DNA of 64,000 nucleotides, from positions 1 through 64,000 of the forward strand of contig DASVQP010000059.1 of assembly GCA_036389135.1 (NCBI GenBank), read 5' to 3'. Source of the stretch: Longimicrobium sp. (GTDB lineage Bacteria > Gemmatimonadota > Gemmatimonadetes > Longimicrobiales > Longimicrobiaceae). Shown here piece by piece: positions 36,039 to 44,800 of the stretch. Made by a program: the position numbers and the translations under genes. Under the pieces are notes generated by a model. The model was given only the letters and a program-made list of their open reading frames with translations. It ran no database searches and had not been told where the DNA came from. Every line of letters begins with the position of its first letter. The stretch's first letter is position 1.

Positions 36039-37169
36039 ATGCCCCACCCCACGACGACCTCGCCGCGCCTCGCCACCCCCGCCGCCCCGCCGAACGCGCT
36101 CCAAAAGTTCCTCGCGCTGGAGCTCGGCAGCTCGCGGGTACCGAAGAAGCAGATGATGCTCTTCACCCGGCGCCTCTCCTCGCTCCTGCACAGCGGGCTG
36201 ACGCCGTCGCATGCGCTCACCGTGCTGCGCCGGCGGCTCGCGCAGAAGGCGCTGCGGCGGGTGGTCGACCAGGTGACCGTGCGTGTGCAATCCGGCAGCA
36301 CCCTGGCCGATGCAATGGAGGAGCATCCCAGGGTCTTCCCGCCGACGTACATCGCGAGCGTGTCGGTGGGCGAGCGCACCGGATCGCTGGACATCGTGCT
36401 GAAGCGCATGGCGACGGCGCTGCACCGCACGCAGCAGGTGCGGGCCAAGATCAAGTCGGCGGCCATCTACCCGCTCTTCGTGCTGGGCGCGCTGGGGATC
36501 GTGGGGTGGTACATGCTCACCAGGATCATGCCGCAGTTCGCCGAGATCTTTGACGACGCGGGGGTCGAGCTCCCGGCCGTCACGCGCTCCCTGCTGTGGG
36601 CCTCGGCCAGCGCCACGCGGCTCGGCCCCGGCATCCTGCTGGTGCTCGCGGGCGTGGCGATGGGGCTGCGGCAGCTCTACGCGCAGGAGGGGATCAAGCG
36701 CGCCACCGACCGTTTCCTGGTAAAGCTCCCCGTCATCGGCCCCCTCGCCGAGGGCGGCGCGATGGCGCAGTACTGCCGGATGTTCAGCACCATGCTCTTC
36801 AGCGGCGTGGGCGTCTCCTCCGCCATGCGCATGTCCGCGGACACCCTGGGCAACCACTACCTGGCCGATGCCATCCGCGCCGCCGCCACGCACGTCGGCG
36901 CCGGCATGCGCGTGGAGGAGGCCCTCGAGCGCACCCGCACCATCCCCGCCGAGGTCCTCTCCAGCACCAACGTCGGCGAGACGGGCGGCACCCTCCCCGA
37001 GCAGATGGACCTCCTCGCCCAGTACTACGAGGAGTTCGTCCTCGAAGAAGTAGACACCGCCGCCAAGCTCGTCGAGCCCGTCCTGATCCTCCTCGTCTTC
37101 GGCCTCGTCGCGACGCTGGTGTTCGGGATCTACCTGCCGCTGTTCAAAGTGGCGCGGCTGGGGGGGTGA
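36039..37169 (+). CDS. pilC: Type IV pilus/type II secretion inner-membrane platform protein (PilC/GspF)
   Basis: This 376-residue GspF-family protein has two repeats of the T2SSF domain: MMLFTRRLSSLLHSGLTPSHALTVLRR with SVGERTGSLDIVLKRMATAL, and MAQYCRMFSTMLFSGVGVSSAMRMSAD with SSTNVGETGGTLPEQMDLLAQYYEEF. Three transmembrane segments are seen, one after each repeat plus the C-terminal LVEPVLILLVFGLVATLVFGIYLPLF. It docks the PilB ATPase at the inner membrane. The stop at 37169 is only a few bases before the putative transposon terminus. Confidence 0.94.
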   Translation: MPHPTTTSPRLATPAAPPNALQKFLALELGSSRVPKKQMMLFTRRLSSLLHSGLTPSHALTVLRRRLAQKALRRVVDQVTVRVQSGSTLADAMEEHPRVFPPTYIASVSVGERTGSLDIVLKRMATALHRTQQVRAKIKSAAIYPLFVLGALGIVGWYMLTRIMPQFAEIFDDAGVELPAVTRSLLWASASATRLGPGILLVLAGVAMGLRQLYAQEGIKRATDRFLVKLPVIGPLAEGGAMAQYCRMFSTMLFSGVGVSSAMRMSADTLGNHYLADAIRAAATHVGAGMRVEEALERTRTIPAEVLSSTNVGETGGTLPEQMDLLAQYYEEFVLEEVDTAAKLVEPVLILLVFGLVATLVFGIYLPLFKVARLGG

Positions 37170-37175
37170 CGAAGT

Positions 37176-37528
37176 TGTGTTGTGCGACATCGATTTTGTC
37201 CAAATTGCCATCGGGAATTCTGTCCGGCGACAATGAATTCTGTCCGACCCGGCGAGGTTCTCAGGACTATTCGCTTAAATTCCCTCCTCGCAATGGCTTG
37301 TGAGATTCGGGTCGTGTCGGAGGCGTGTCTTCCGCTCCTACCTAGTGGCGCCAGTGTGGCGCTACGCTCTAGAGGGGGGTTGCCAAGGCCGGACAGAGTT
37401 TACCGTCGCGTGCGATCCAGATGTAGCATTGTGCTGGAGATATCTGGTGTATTGCCAACAGCGAACCCCACGCGACATTGAGCTTTGTCCGTAAGGCTCA
37501 CGTTTTCGGGCACGGCGGAATTTTGTCC
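37176..37528. mobile_element. Putative Tn7-like/TniA-type transposon end with transposase-binding repeats
   Basis: This is a gene-free stretch directly after pilC. It starts TGTGTTGTGCGACA at 37176 and carries repeats resembling GACAnTGAATTCTGTCC: 37186-37201 (GACATCGATTTTGTCC), 37207-37225 (degenerate left half, GAATTCTGTCC right half), 37229-37245 (GACAATGAATTCTGTCC), 37474-37490 (GACATTGAGCTTTGTCC), the right half at 37519-37528, and one inverted copy at 37391-37407. Clustered and spaced 16-20 bp repeats behind a TGT terminus are characteristic of TnsB/TniA-bound ends. A matching transposase gene lies at 60.5 kb. The opposite end has not been identified. Confidence 0.6.
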
Positions 37529-37619
37529 GCTGCGAGTACAAGAGGCGGTTTTTGTTTTGTTCGTGATCAGTGCGTCTCCAGGGTGCCAGCGCGGCGGGAT
37601 AGGTGACCTCCGTCGGCTC

Positions 37620-38240
37620 TTACGAACTTGGACTGAGGTAGATCACGATTCCTCCGTTCCCTGCCAACCCTATGTAGTGAGACTTCGTCGATCCTTTGAC
37701 CATCTCGGCTAGGTGGGCGAGAGCAGGAAGGAACTCGTCCAGATAGGAGCGCGCCTCGGAGGGGGTCAGAGTAACGATCGGGCGTGGGATGTCGATGAGC
37801 AACTGCCCCTCATCTCGCAGCTTCTCAAAAACACTTGCCCGCCGCCGCTCACGCGTGACTGCCCCCGCGCCGGTCAGCTCGCGCGCCTTACCTGCATCTG
37901 CACCCCTCGCGCAGTCGCGGATCGGCTTCTCACGAAGGTAATGGGGTAGCTTCGCGATTCGTAACAGTGCTCGGTGATCCGCATTGCCTACGGCCTCTAC
38001 CGACACTCCGTAGCGAGCGAGTGCGGGCGCGCCGAGCTCGGACGCGATCGTGAGCTGCTCCGCCACCCGAGACTGCGGGATCTGCAGGAGTCGAGCGAGA
38101 TCGCGCGTACTGTGCGGCTGATTGCTCGTCCGCAAGTAGTGCTGGAACTCAGCCACATCGACCGCCTTCTGCCAAGCGGAGAGATCGGCACGACGTACCC
38201 GGTCCGTCACAGTCTTGGCCAACGCCTCGGAAAGGCTCAC
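37620..38240 (-). CDS. ParB/KorB-like HTH protein without nuclease domain
   Basis: This 206-residue protein starts at a GTG (38238-38240); a TAG lies 13 codons upstream in the same frame. The central HTH is ParB-like: RDLARLLQIPQSRVAEQLTIASEL at about residues 45-70, then HRALLRIAKLPHYLREKPI. The N-terminal ParB/Srx CTPase domain is missing. It is transcribed divergently from another small HTH-like gene, and both lie just inside the putative transposon end. It could regulate element or cargo genes; this is inference. Confidence 0.65.
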   Translation of the reverse strand: MSLSEALAKTVTDRVRRADLSAWQKAVDVAEFQHYLRTSNQPHSTRDLARLLQIPQSRVAEQLTIASELGAPALARYGVSVEAVGNADHRALLRIAKLPHYLREKPIRDCARGADAGKARELTGAGAVTRERRRASVFEKLRDEGQLLIDIPRPIVTLTPSEARSYLDEFLPALAHLAEMVKGSTKSHYIGLAGNGGIVIYLSPSS

Positions 38241-38392
38241 AATCGAAGCTCTGTGCGGGTAGTTGGAGGTGCTAGGCTAATTCCTTCGTCTTGCCGGAGT
38301 CGCGTGCGACGCCTAAGCTTCCAAGTGTAAACTAGAGCAAAACCGACGAAACCGACAGGACGGGACATCGCTCCCGTGGAGCAGCGGGGGCG

Positions 38393-38782
38393 ATGTCACC
38401 CGCTGCTGAAGCTATTCCTGTCGCGCAACTCCGCGCACTGGTGTCGCGGCGAGTGGGAAGTGAGGGACTACGCCCGGTCGCTAGGGCGATTGGCCTGCAC
38501 CCCTCGTCGGTAGTCAGCTTCATTGATGGCGCTGAACCGCGGGATTCCACGCGCCAGAAGCTGACCGCGTGGTATGTGCGTGAGATCGCCGCTGCTAAGG
38601 ACCTCCCAGACCCCAACACAGTCCGCGCAGCGATCGACATTCTGCTCTATTCCGTTCCCCCTGCTCGCTTGGATAACGCGGTACGAGAACTCGCGAGTAA
38701 GTTAGTTGAGATCCATGCGGTGCAAGGAAGCCACTGCCCGGAATGGCTGCGGCCGTTTGTGCAACGAGGTACTGAGGAGTGA
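38393..38782 (+). CDS. Small HTH-like DNA-binding protein
   Basis: This 129-residue protein has a probable helix-turn-helix at about residues 20-50 (VGSEGLRPVARAIGLHPSSVVSFIDGAEP), where a resistance-to-repression style helix pair is followed by RDSTRQKLTAWYVREIAA, similar in layout to XRE-type domains. The C-terminus is helical and of unknown fold. The ATG at 38393 lacks a strong ribosome-binding site. It is divergent from the ParB-like gene across a 152-bp intergenic region. Confidence 0.6.
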   Translation: MSPAAEAIPVAQLRALVSRRVGSEGLRPVARAIGLHPSSVVSFIDGAEPRDSTRQKLTAWYVREIAAAKDLPDPNTVRAAIDILLYSVPPARLDNAVRELASKLVEIHAVQGSHCPEWLRPFVQRGTEE

Positions 38783-38829
38783 ACAGCGTCTCGTAGAGGA
38801 CTGGCGCAAAATTTTGTCCGGCATGTAAA

Positions 38830-39090
38830 CGCTCAGAAGGGTGGCAGGAGAGGGGGCGCAGGGGAGCCGCGCGGTGAGTCTCGACGGCTCGCGTGAGATA
38901 GTCGAGCGTGCCGACCTTCTGCTGGCGGCACGTCTAGCTGATGGTGAGGATCCGCTCGACGAAGCGTAGGTCCCGCCCGCTGCCGAAGCCGCCCCTGCGC
39001 TACGGCACCGGCTTGCGTAGCGCTCATTGGGCAGGGTTGTTCGTCGTTTCCACATCCACGCGTTGCACCCATGTCGATGTGTTGATCGAC
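38830..39090 (-). pseudogene. IS66-family transposase C-terminal remnant
   Basis: Reading the minus strand from about 39086 gives VQRVDVETTNNPAQ, stop, ALRKPVP, stop, RRGGFGSGRDLRFVERILTIS, stop, then TCRQQKVGTLDYLTRAVETHR. This matches the conserved end of IS66 transposases (TNNxAERALR, FGxxxxxxxRFVERILT, TCRQQ, LDYLT), with three in-frame stops replacing residues, including the position of the catalytic glutamate region. No IS66 N-terminus or terminal repeat is visible, so this is a decayed fragment. Confidence 0.78.
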
Positions 39091-39467
39091 GAGGGGGAAC
39101 ACCTCGTGCTATTCGTACTGAAACCGTTGGGCTAGGAGTTGTTAGATCGAGGTTGCCGAACACTGCAGCGGTTCTCTGGATCGGAGCAGCACGCTAGAAC
39201 GTGGGCCGAGCGGCTCGCTCTTCCAATCCTCTCACAATAGAACTCGACCTGATCCATCGATCACCCCGGACGAGTTCCGGCGCTGGCCTGCTACTCCGAG
39301 GCGGATCGTAAGATGATTCTTGTTCCATCGTCTGTGTTAGAAACCAACCACACTTCTGATAAGAAACAAAGCCGCTGGAGCGAAGCAGAGGGGTACTTGT
39401 TTCATGCGCCAGGGTCGGCGTAGCCGGTGGAAGACTCATACGGAATCCGGGTGAATCGCCACCCGCT
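39091..39467. other. Unassigned intergenic sequence
   Basis: No supportable gene, repeat or RNA is seen between the IS66 fragment and the palindromic repeat. It may be further IS debris. Confidence 0.4.
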
Positions 39468-39660
39468 GTCATTCTGAAGGAGCCGCCGCACCGCCCCCTG
39501 CCCTACCCCCGCGCCGGGCGGCGACTGAAGAATCGAGCCGATGCCGGGCCGGGCTCCGTGGCGCGCCGCGAGCCCCTCGGCATGGAGAGTAGATCCTTCG
39601 CTCCGCGCCCGACATCGGCCTACGGCGGAGTACCGGCGAAGCGCTCTGCCCAGACTGACA
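39468..39660. repeat. Dispersed palindromic repeat, copy 5, diverged
   Basis: The left end is GTCATTCTGAAGGAG and the right end is degraded to CAGACTGACA, but the internal arms GACTGAAGAATCGAGCC and AGTAGATCCTTCGCTCCGCGCC keep the family pattern. It is the only copy inside the accessory region. Confidence 0.75.
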
Positions 39661-39807
39661 GAACTGGTCGATTCACTCGGATTCCGTATCAAATGGGAAA
39701 TGGGGCGCCGGGTTCCTGCAACAGGCGCCCCCATTGGCGCCCCCCATTAGCGCCTCCATCGGAGCCCGCAGAATCGCTCCACTCGCTCCCGCTTGGAGGA
39801 TGGAAGA

Positions 39808-40179
39808 ATGTTCATTTTTGATGTGGAACCCTGGATTGCTGGCCCAGATTACGGCATGGGCGCAGAGGAGGTGCTGACCGGGGACTTCCACGGTGTGGTC
39901 GTTGCCTCAGGACCGAATGCGAAAGCGGCCTTCGACGCGGCCATCGAGTACCTGCCGGCGTATACGTTCGACCGAGTCACCGAGGAGGATCTTGAACAGA
40001 TACGACAGGTATTCGCCACCGCCCCATGGAGAGGTTGGGAGTTGGAATATTTAATCACTCATTTGCCGGAAGAGGCGAAAGAACTCGCTGAATCCGGAGA
40101 CGAACCGATGTTCTACGTGGTGATCGAGCACGGATGGACTGAAGACGGTGCTACCGGCTACAGTGACGAGGACGTGTGA
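39808..40179 (+). CDS. Hypothetical protein, small acidic
   Basis: This is a 123-residue acidic protein (FHGVVVASGPNAKAAFDAAIEYLPAYTFDRV near the middle). The ATG at 39808-39810 is supported by GGAGG eight bases upstream. No family is recognised. A mixed alpha/beta pattern suggests a single small domain, similar in size to immunity or anti-restriction proteins, but nothing specific supports that. It is convergent with the HEPN gene across a perfect hairpin. Confidence 0.6.
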   Translation: MFIFDVEPWIAGPDYGMGAEEVLTGDFHGVVVASGPNAKAAFDAAIEYLPAYTFDRVTEEDLEQIRQVFATAPWRGWELEYLITHLPEEAKELAESGDEPMFYVVIEHGWTEDGATGYSDEDV

Positions 40180-40227
40180 GGAAGTTGAGCAACTGAGATA
40201 TCCAATCGGACAATGTGACAGCGAACC

Positions 40228-40259
40228 AGGGGGGCTGTGCCACGTGGCACAGCCCCCCT
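40228..40259. terminator. Perfect 16-bp palindromic hairpin between convergent genes
   Basis: The two arms (AGGGGGGCTGTGCCAC and GTGGCACAGCCCCCCT) pair perfectly with no unpaired centre. The position between convergent genes suggests a bidirectional terminator, although the T-run is short. Confidence 0.7.
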
Positions 40260-40297
40260 AATTCGTACGCGCTGATCCTACGGTGATCTCTTCCGGC

Positions 40298-41485
40298 CTA
40301 CTCCGCCTCGTCATCTGGTACGCCCGGAGGCGAACTCCGGTGTTCGAGCTTGGAAATCACGAAATCCAAGCGTTGCATGCGAGCCTCGTGCCCTGTGCTA
40401 GGGAATACTTTTTCGGCCTCCGCAGCCGCGTGCTCTGCCCTCCGCACTCCCTCGATCATCGAAGGGTACATCTCCTTCCGTGCGATCGCCCAGTCGATTG
40501 GGTTCATCTGCGCTTGGCTCGCCGCGAACCAATCGTCCCACTTGCTGAGCCGGTCGCGAACGGACCCAACGACGGATTCGGCCGCGGCCTGAACTTCCTC
40601 GCGTTCGGCCAGCGCAACCTCGCGCTTCCTGGTAGCGAGCACCTCCAGAATCTCGTCCTCGAAACGGGCTAACTGCTCGACTTCATGGCAGAGAACCGGG
40701 CGGTGGTGCATCACGGCATTCCGCAACTTGATCACCGGACCGAGAAGTTCCTTCTTGACATTGGTCCAGTGCTCTTGATCTGCGAAGTAGTACGCGAAAA
40801 CGGAGTCCCATAAGCTTCTCTTCTCAGTCCGGTCCTGGAGGGTTCGTTTGACCTCGTCCAGGTTGGCGCTCCCGGTGAGCAGATCGAGCAGTTCGCCGGC
40901 TGTGACCGGACGATCTTCTTGCCAGTGCGCAAGATGCCCGGTAACGATCAGCAGGAGGTGCTCAAAATCCGTGTACTCGATCGGGTGGTGGCGCACCACA
41001 CTTGCTTTATTCTTCTGCGCAATCTCGTTCACCCGTGCCTGGACATTACCCAGTCCGATACGATCCCACCAATCAAACCCGAGAACTTGGACCATCGCCT
41101 CGTTGATGAACCGTCGGAACTGCTGCTCGATCCTGCCGAGGATCGGGTACGCTTCAGCGCGAAGCGTCTCACCCAGTTCGTCCTCGACGCGTGTAAGGCG
41201 AGGTCCATCCGACAGCTTTCCAATCTTCTGTTGACAGGAATCAACGAGCTTCCGAGTACCCACGATCTCCAGCAACAGTACACGTTCGTACCGAGGCTGG
41301 AACGTCAGTTCCACACGGTTGGCGACCTTCCCGAACTCCTGCCGAATGAGGGCTTCCGCCCCATCTCCGTTGCCATCTTCTTCACACAGAAAGGCAAGGC
41401 GGTAGAGAGGCTCGTCTTCTTGAGCGGGAACTCCCTCCGTCTGCTCGGCAGGTGGAGGGAGCGGCTCTGGTTGTGCGTCGCTCAT
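40298..41485 (-). CDS. HEPN (Swt1-like) domain protein, putative RNase effector
   Basis: This 395-residue protein carries the HEPN catalytic signature RxxxxH (KLRNAVMHHRPV, about residue 270). It is preceded by FERLL-like helices (GRIEQQFRRFINEAMVQVLGFDWWDRIGLGNVQARV), the pattern of Swt1-type HEPN domains. HEPN proteins of this kind are metal-independent RNases common in defence and toxin systems. It is downstream of, and on the same strand as, the three-gene ATPase operon (391-bp gap), so it may be its effector or an independent module. The N-terminal 100 residues are unassigned. Confidence 0.75.
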   Translation of the reverse strand: MSDAQPEPLPPPAEQTEGVPAQEDEPLYRLAFLCEEDGNGDGAEALIRQEFGKVANRVELTFQPRYERVLLLEIVGTRKLVDSCQQKIGKLSDGPRLTRVEDELGETLRAEAYPILGRIEQQFRRFINEAMVQVLGFDWWDRIGLGNVQARVNEIAQKNKASVVRHHPIEYTDFEHLLLIVTGHLAHWQEDRPVTAGELLDLLTGSANLDEVKRTLQDRTEKRSLWDSVFAYYFADQEHWTNVKKELLGPVIKLRNAVMHHRPVLCHEVEQLARFEDEILEVLATRKREVALAEREEVQAAAESVVGSVRDRLSKWDDWFAASQAQMNPIDWAIARKEMYPSMIEGVRRAEHAAAEAEKVFPSTGHEARMQRLDFVISKLEHRSSPPGVPDDEAE

Positions 41486-41876
41486 CGTCTCGTCGTGTTC
41501 AGGGCGATCAGAGGGCGTACGTGATGCGCACGAAGTGGACCAAGAGGACGAGGTGGAGCGTATCGGTGTACGTGCGCTGCTCAGTTGGTGGAGTTCTGAT
41601 AGTTCCGTACCCTCGCAAGGGCACTACTGATGTCGCAGCCGTGCTCCGGATGCTGCTGCAGGTGCTCTCAGACTGCCTGGTAAGCACCCTTGCTTATGGG
41701 GTGATCTCGCGGAAACCAGAGAACGGCCCCAGCATGCTCGAAAGCAGTATCCAGAGCCTTTTCATTTCGCTCCGTCGCAGAAGCATCGTCGCCCTCAGAA
41801 ATGGCTGGAGTGCCACTCCTGAGGGCTGAACGAGATCACAACTGCCTCTGACCCGCGGATGCCCGCGAGCCGCAGG
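41486..41876. other. Gap between the ATPase operon and the HEPN gene
   Basis: No confident gene is seen. A minus-strand frame of about 53 codons (about 41670-41830) without a start codon looks mildly protein-like. The HEPN gene promoter may lie in this gap. Confidence 0.35.
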
Positions 41877-44800
41877 TCAGTGCTGCGCGCCCTCCGCCGC
41901 AACGCGTTCAAAGTACGGCTTCACCGATGTGCGCGCGTACGGCTGGTACTGGCCGTTCTGGACAAAACAGGTGAGCGGTGGGAGTTCACGAATTCCCGCA
42001 GAAATGTGATCTGCCTCCGCCCCAGATGTCTTGCCTACAATCGACCGCTGAACTTCCCTGATGTTCTCAGATTTCGTTTGCGAAAAGTACAGTTTGGTCG
42101 CCGTAGAGCCCGACACGTGGTTGGGCAAGTCAGTGGGAAACTGCGTAGCGATGACCACACCTAGTCCAAACGCGCGCCCCTCACGCATCAACGGCTCGAG
42201 GAACGGCGACTGAACCAGACGCCACGCTTCATCGAGCACCAACACGCGCCGAAGTGCATGAGGGTGTGGTTGCCGGACGAGGTAGTTGTACAACGCCATC
42301 AGGAAGAACTCCGCAACCGCGTTCTTCGTCTCGTCCCCTGGGAGCTGGCTCAACCGGATCGCGGCTGATTGCGTCGCGATCTCCGCAAACCCGCCGCCTC
42401 CCGTATTGGACGCGAACAGGCCCAGATCGAAGATCGGTGAGAGCCTACCGAGGAGCGGCTCATTGTCTTTTCTCCGTTCAAGGATGACCTTCAACTCGTC
42501 GAACGCTGGGTACTCTACGTCCTTGCTCGGCACAAAAGGTTGAATACTCAGGCCGGCGCCGGTGTACAGCTCCTTCAGCGCGTCTCTGAACCGGTGGGTT
42601 TGCTGGTCACCGAGTTTGTAGATGCGCTTGATGATTTCGCCGAACTGGTGCACGTGATTGAGGAGCATCACTCGGCCGCTCTGCTGGTCCACCTGTGGGA
42701 CCATTGGGTCGAAGGCGAGCCCGCCGAGTGTTGCGTCGTAGACCGTCAGCCCCTCGGCGGCCGCATACCCTGGTTGCGAATAATCATCCTTGAAGTCGAG
42801 TATCAGCGCGGGGAGTCCCTGTGTCATCAGGTCCCGCAGTATGGCTTTCGTCGCCTGTGTCTTCCCGCTCCCCGTTTCACCGGTGATCAGCAGGTGAGGG
42901 TTGGGCAGGTTCCGACCCGGTAACTGGGGATCGAACCACACCTCGCGTGGCTTCCCGTATGTGCCCGGTGTGTCGCCGAGGTATGCGCGTGCTCGGAAAG
43001 CCTCAGGTGAGGTGGAAGCGGCGGACATCACCGGATCAGCCAACGGCACAGCAGGGGACACGGCGCCCACCTGCGGCGGGTGAGCGGCTGTCGGAGTGGA
43101 CGTCACGTTTTCAGGCGACACCGAAACGACTGCGCGGTCCTCCTCGTCTGAATGGAGTGGCCCTGTCTCCGTTGGATTCCCCGCAGATGTCAGCGGTTCC
43201 CCTTCAATGACATCTTCAAGTTTGACGGGGGCGGCTCTCTGCCGGAGAGCGTCAACCCCACTCTCATTCAGTTGGGTGAGCAGGACCGGGACAGGGAACT
43301 CGAGACCGTCCTCCTCCGCATGTAGACTCCGCTGACCGAGTGATGCGGCATCCCGCCCGAGATACACCTCCATGATCTCACAGTGGAGGTGTGCCGCGGC
43401 AAGTCCTTCGAAGAGCCGCTCGAGACGCTCCGCCCACGTCTTCCGTTGCTCAGGCGTATAGATCGCCTTGGTGAGTTCCCGGAATGCGTGCTCCCGCAGG
43501 ATCTCTCGCCGAGCTGGGGTCGTGATCAGTTCCGCCGCCCTGTCCCCGGAGAAGACTTCCGCGAGGAGTCTACGTGTGCTGAGCACCTGATCTACGGCGG
43601 GTCCAGAGATGATCTTGTCGTGGATCTTGTATTCAGCTTTTGGATCCTGTACCGCCTTGGCTTCGATGATGCTGATCGCGAACCGGTCGTCGGAGAAATC
43701 GAACCCTACGAGATCTGCACGATGGGGATCATCGCTGAGGTGGAGCCAGCGCCGTGCTTCCGTTCCGTCCAAGCTGACGACGAGGCGGTCGTGCCCTTCC
43801 GGGGTCTGAGCCCGGTACGCACGTACCGCGATCAGCATCCCGATCAGCCCCTTCACGCGCTGAAGATTGACCCGTCCGCTCGCATCTGGACGAAGCGCCA
43901 GTATTCCTTCGTCTAGGAGGTCGGCCAACTCGTGCAGGAGATCGTCCAGTTCCGCGTCGGAGATTACGGTATTGTACTGGCGCGCCACCTCGCGGAGGAC
44001 TCGACGGAATGCGTCCGTGCGTTGCGAGAAGACTGCGATGTCCCTTCCCCCTTCACGCCCGGTGAAGACACGGAGCGATCCGATGGACAGGTCGCGGTCT
44101 ACGTTGCGGTCTGCCACCACGTACCAGGTGGCCTGCGCTGCGGCACCTTCCAGCCTCTCGCGTAGCTTCGCCTCTTGATGCATCGAGAAGTAGGAAACCT
44201 GTGCCCCCGTATCCACGATCCCAACGACGTGGTTGTATGCGGCGAAGATTCCTCCCGGGGCGGGTGTCAACTCCAGCATCTTCACCCGATGCCGATAGTT
44301 CAGCCTGTGGGTCACCGCGAGCGGTTGGATCGGATGGGTCGCTGGCGTGACGCGACTTGGCGTGCCCTCGCTCTGATCGAAGGCAACCACCACGTGCGGC
44401 TGTACGTGTGCTGGTAGTTGGAGCGTGTCCGGCGAGATGGACACGGTCTGGTAGGTAAACGGCCGCCAGGGTGCCGCAGCGCGAAAGAGCTGCGCAACTC
44501 GATCCTCCTCGTCGCTCCTCAGGTGCACCTGCTTCGCACGTGCTCCATCGCGCGCCTGGTGTACGGACACAATGTGGGCCCCTTTGAGCACCCCTTCCGC
44601 TTGCAGGTCACAGCAGAGGGATAGCACCGCGCCAGGATCGGGCGCGTTGATTACCGCGAGGCGCAAGCCCTGACGTGAGGTCGGGTGCACATCCACGAAG
44701 TTTCTCAGGACCCGCCGGATCAACTGCTCGCCGTCCATGCCGGTTGAATCTCGGACCGTTTGTCCGTAAACCGGTAAGGGGCCTAGGCGTCCAACGTACG

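Noticed and set aside
38804-38820. A second transposon end inside the island
   Set aside because: The half-site TTTTGTCC is in the same orientation as the 37.2-kb repeats and stands alone, so it does not define an inverted terminus.
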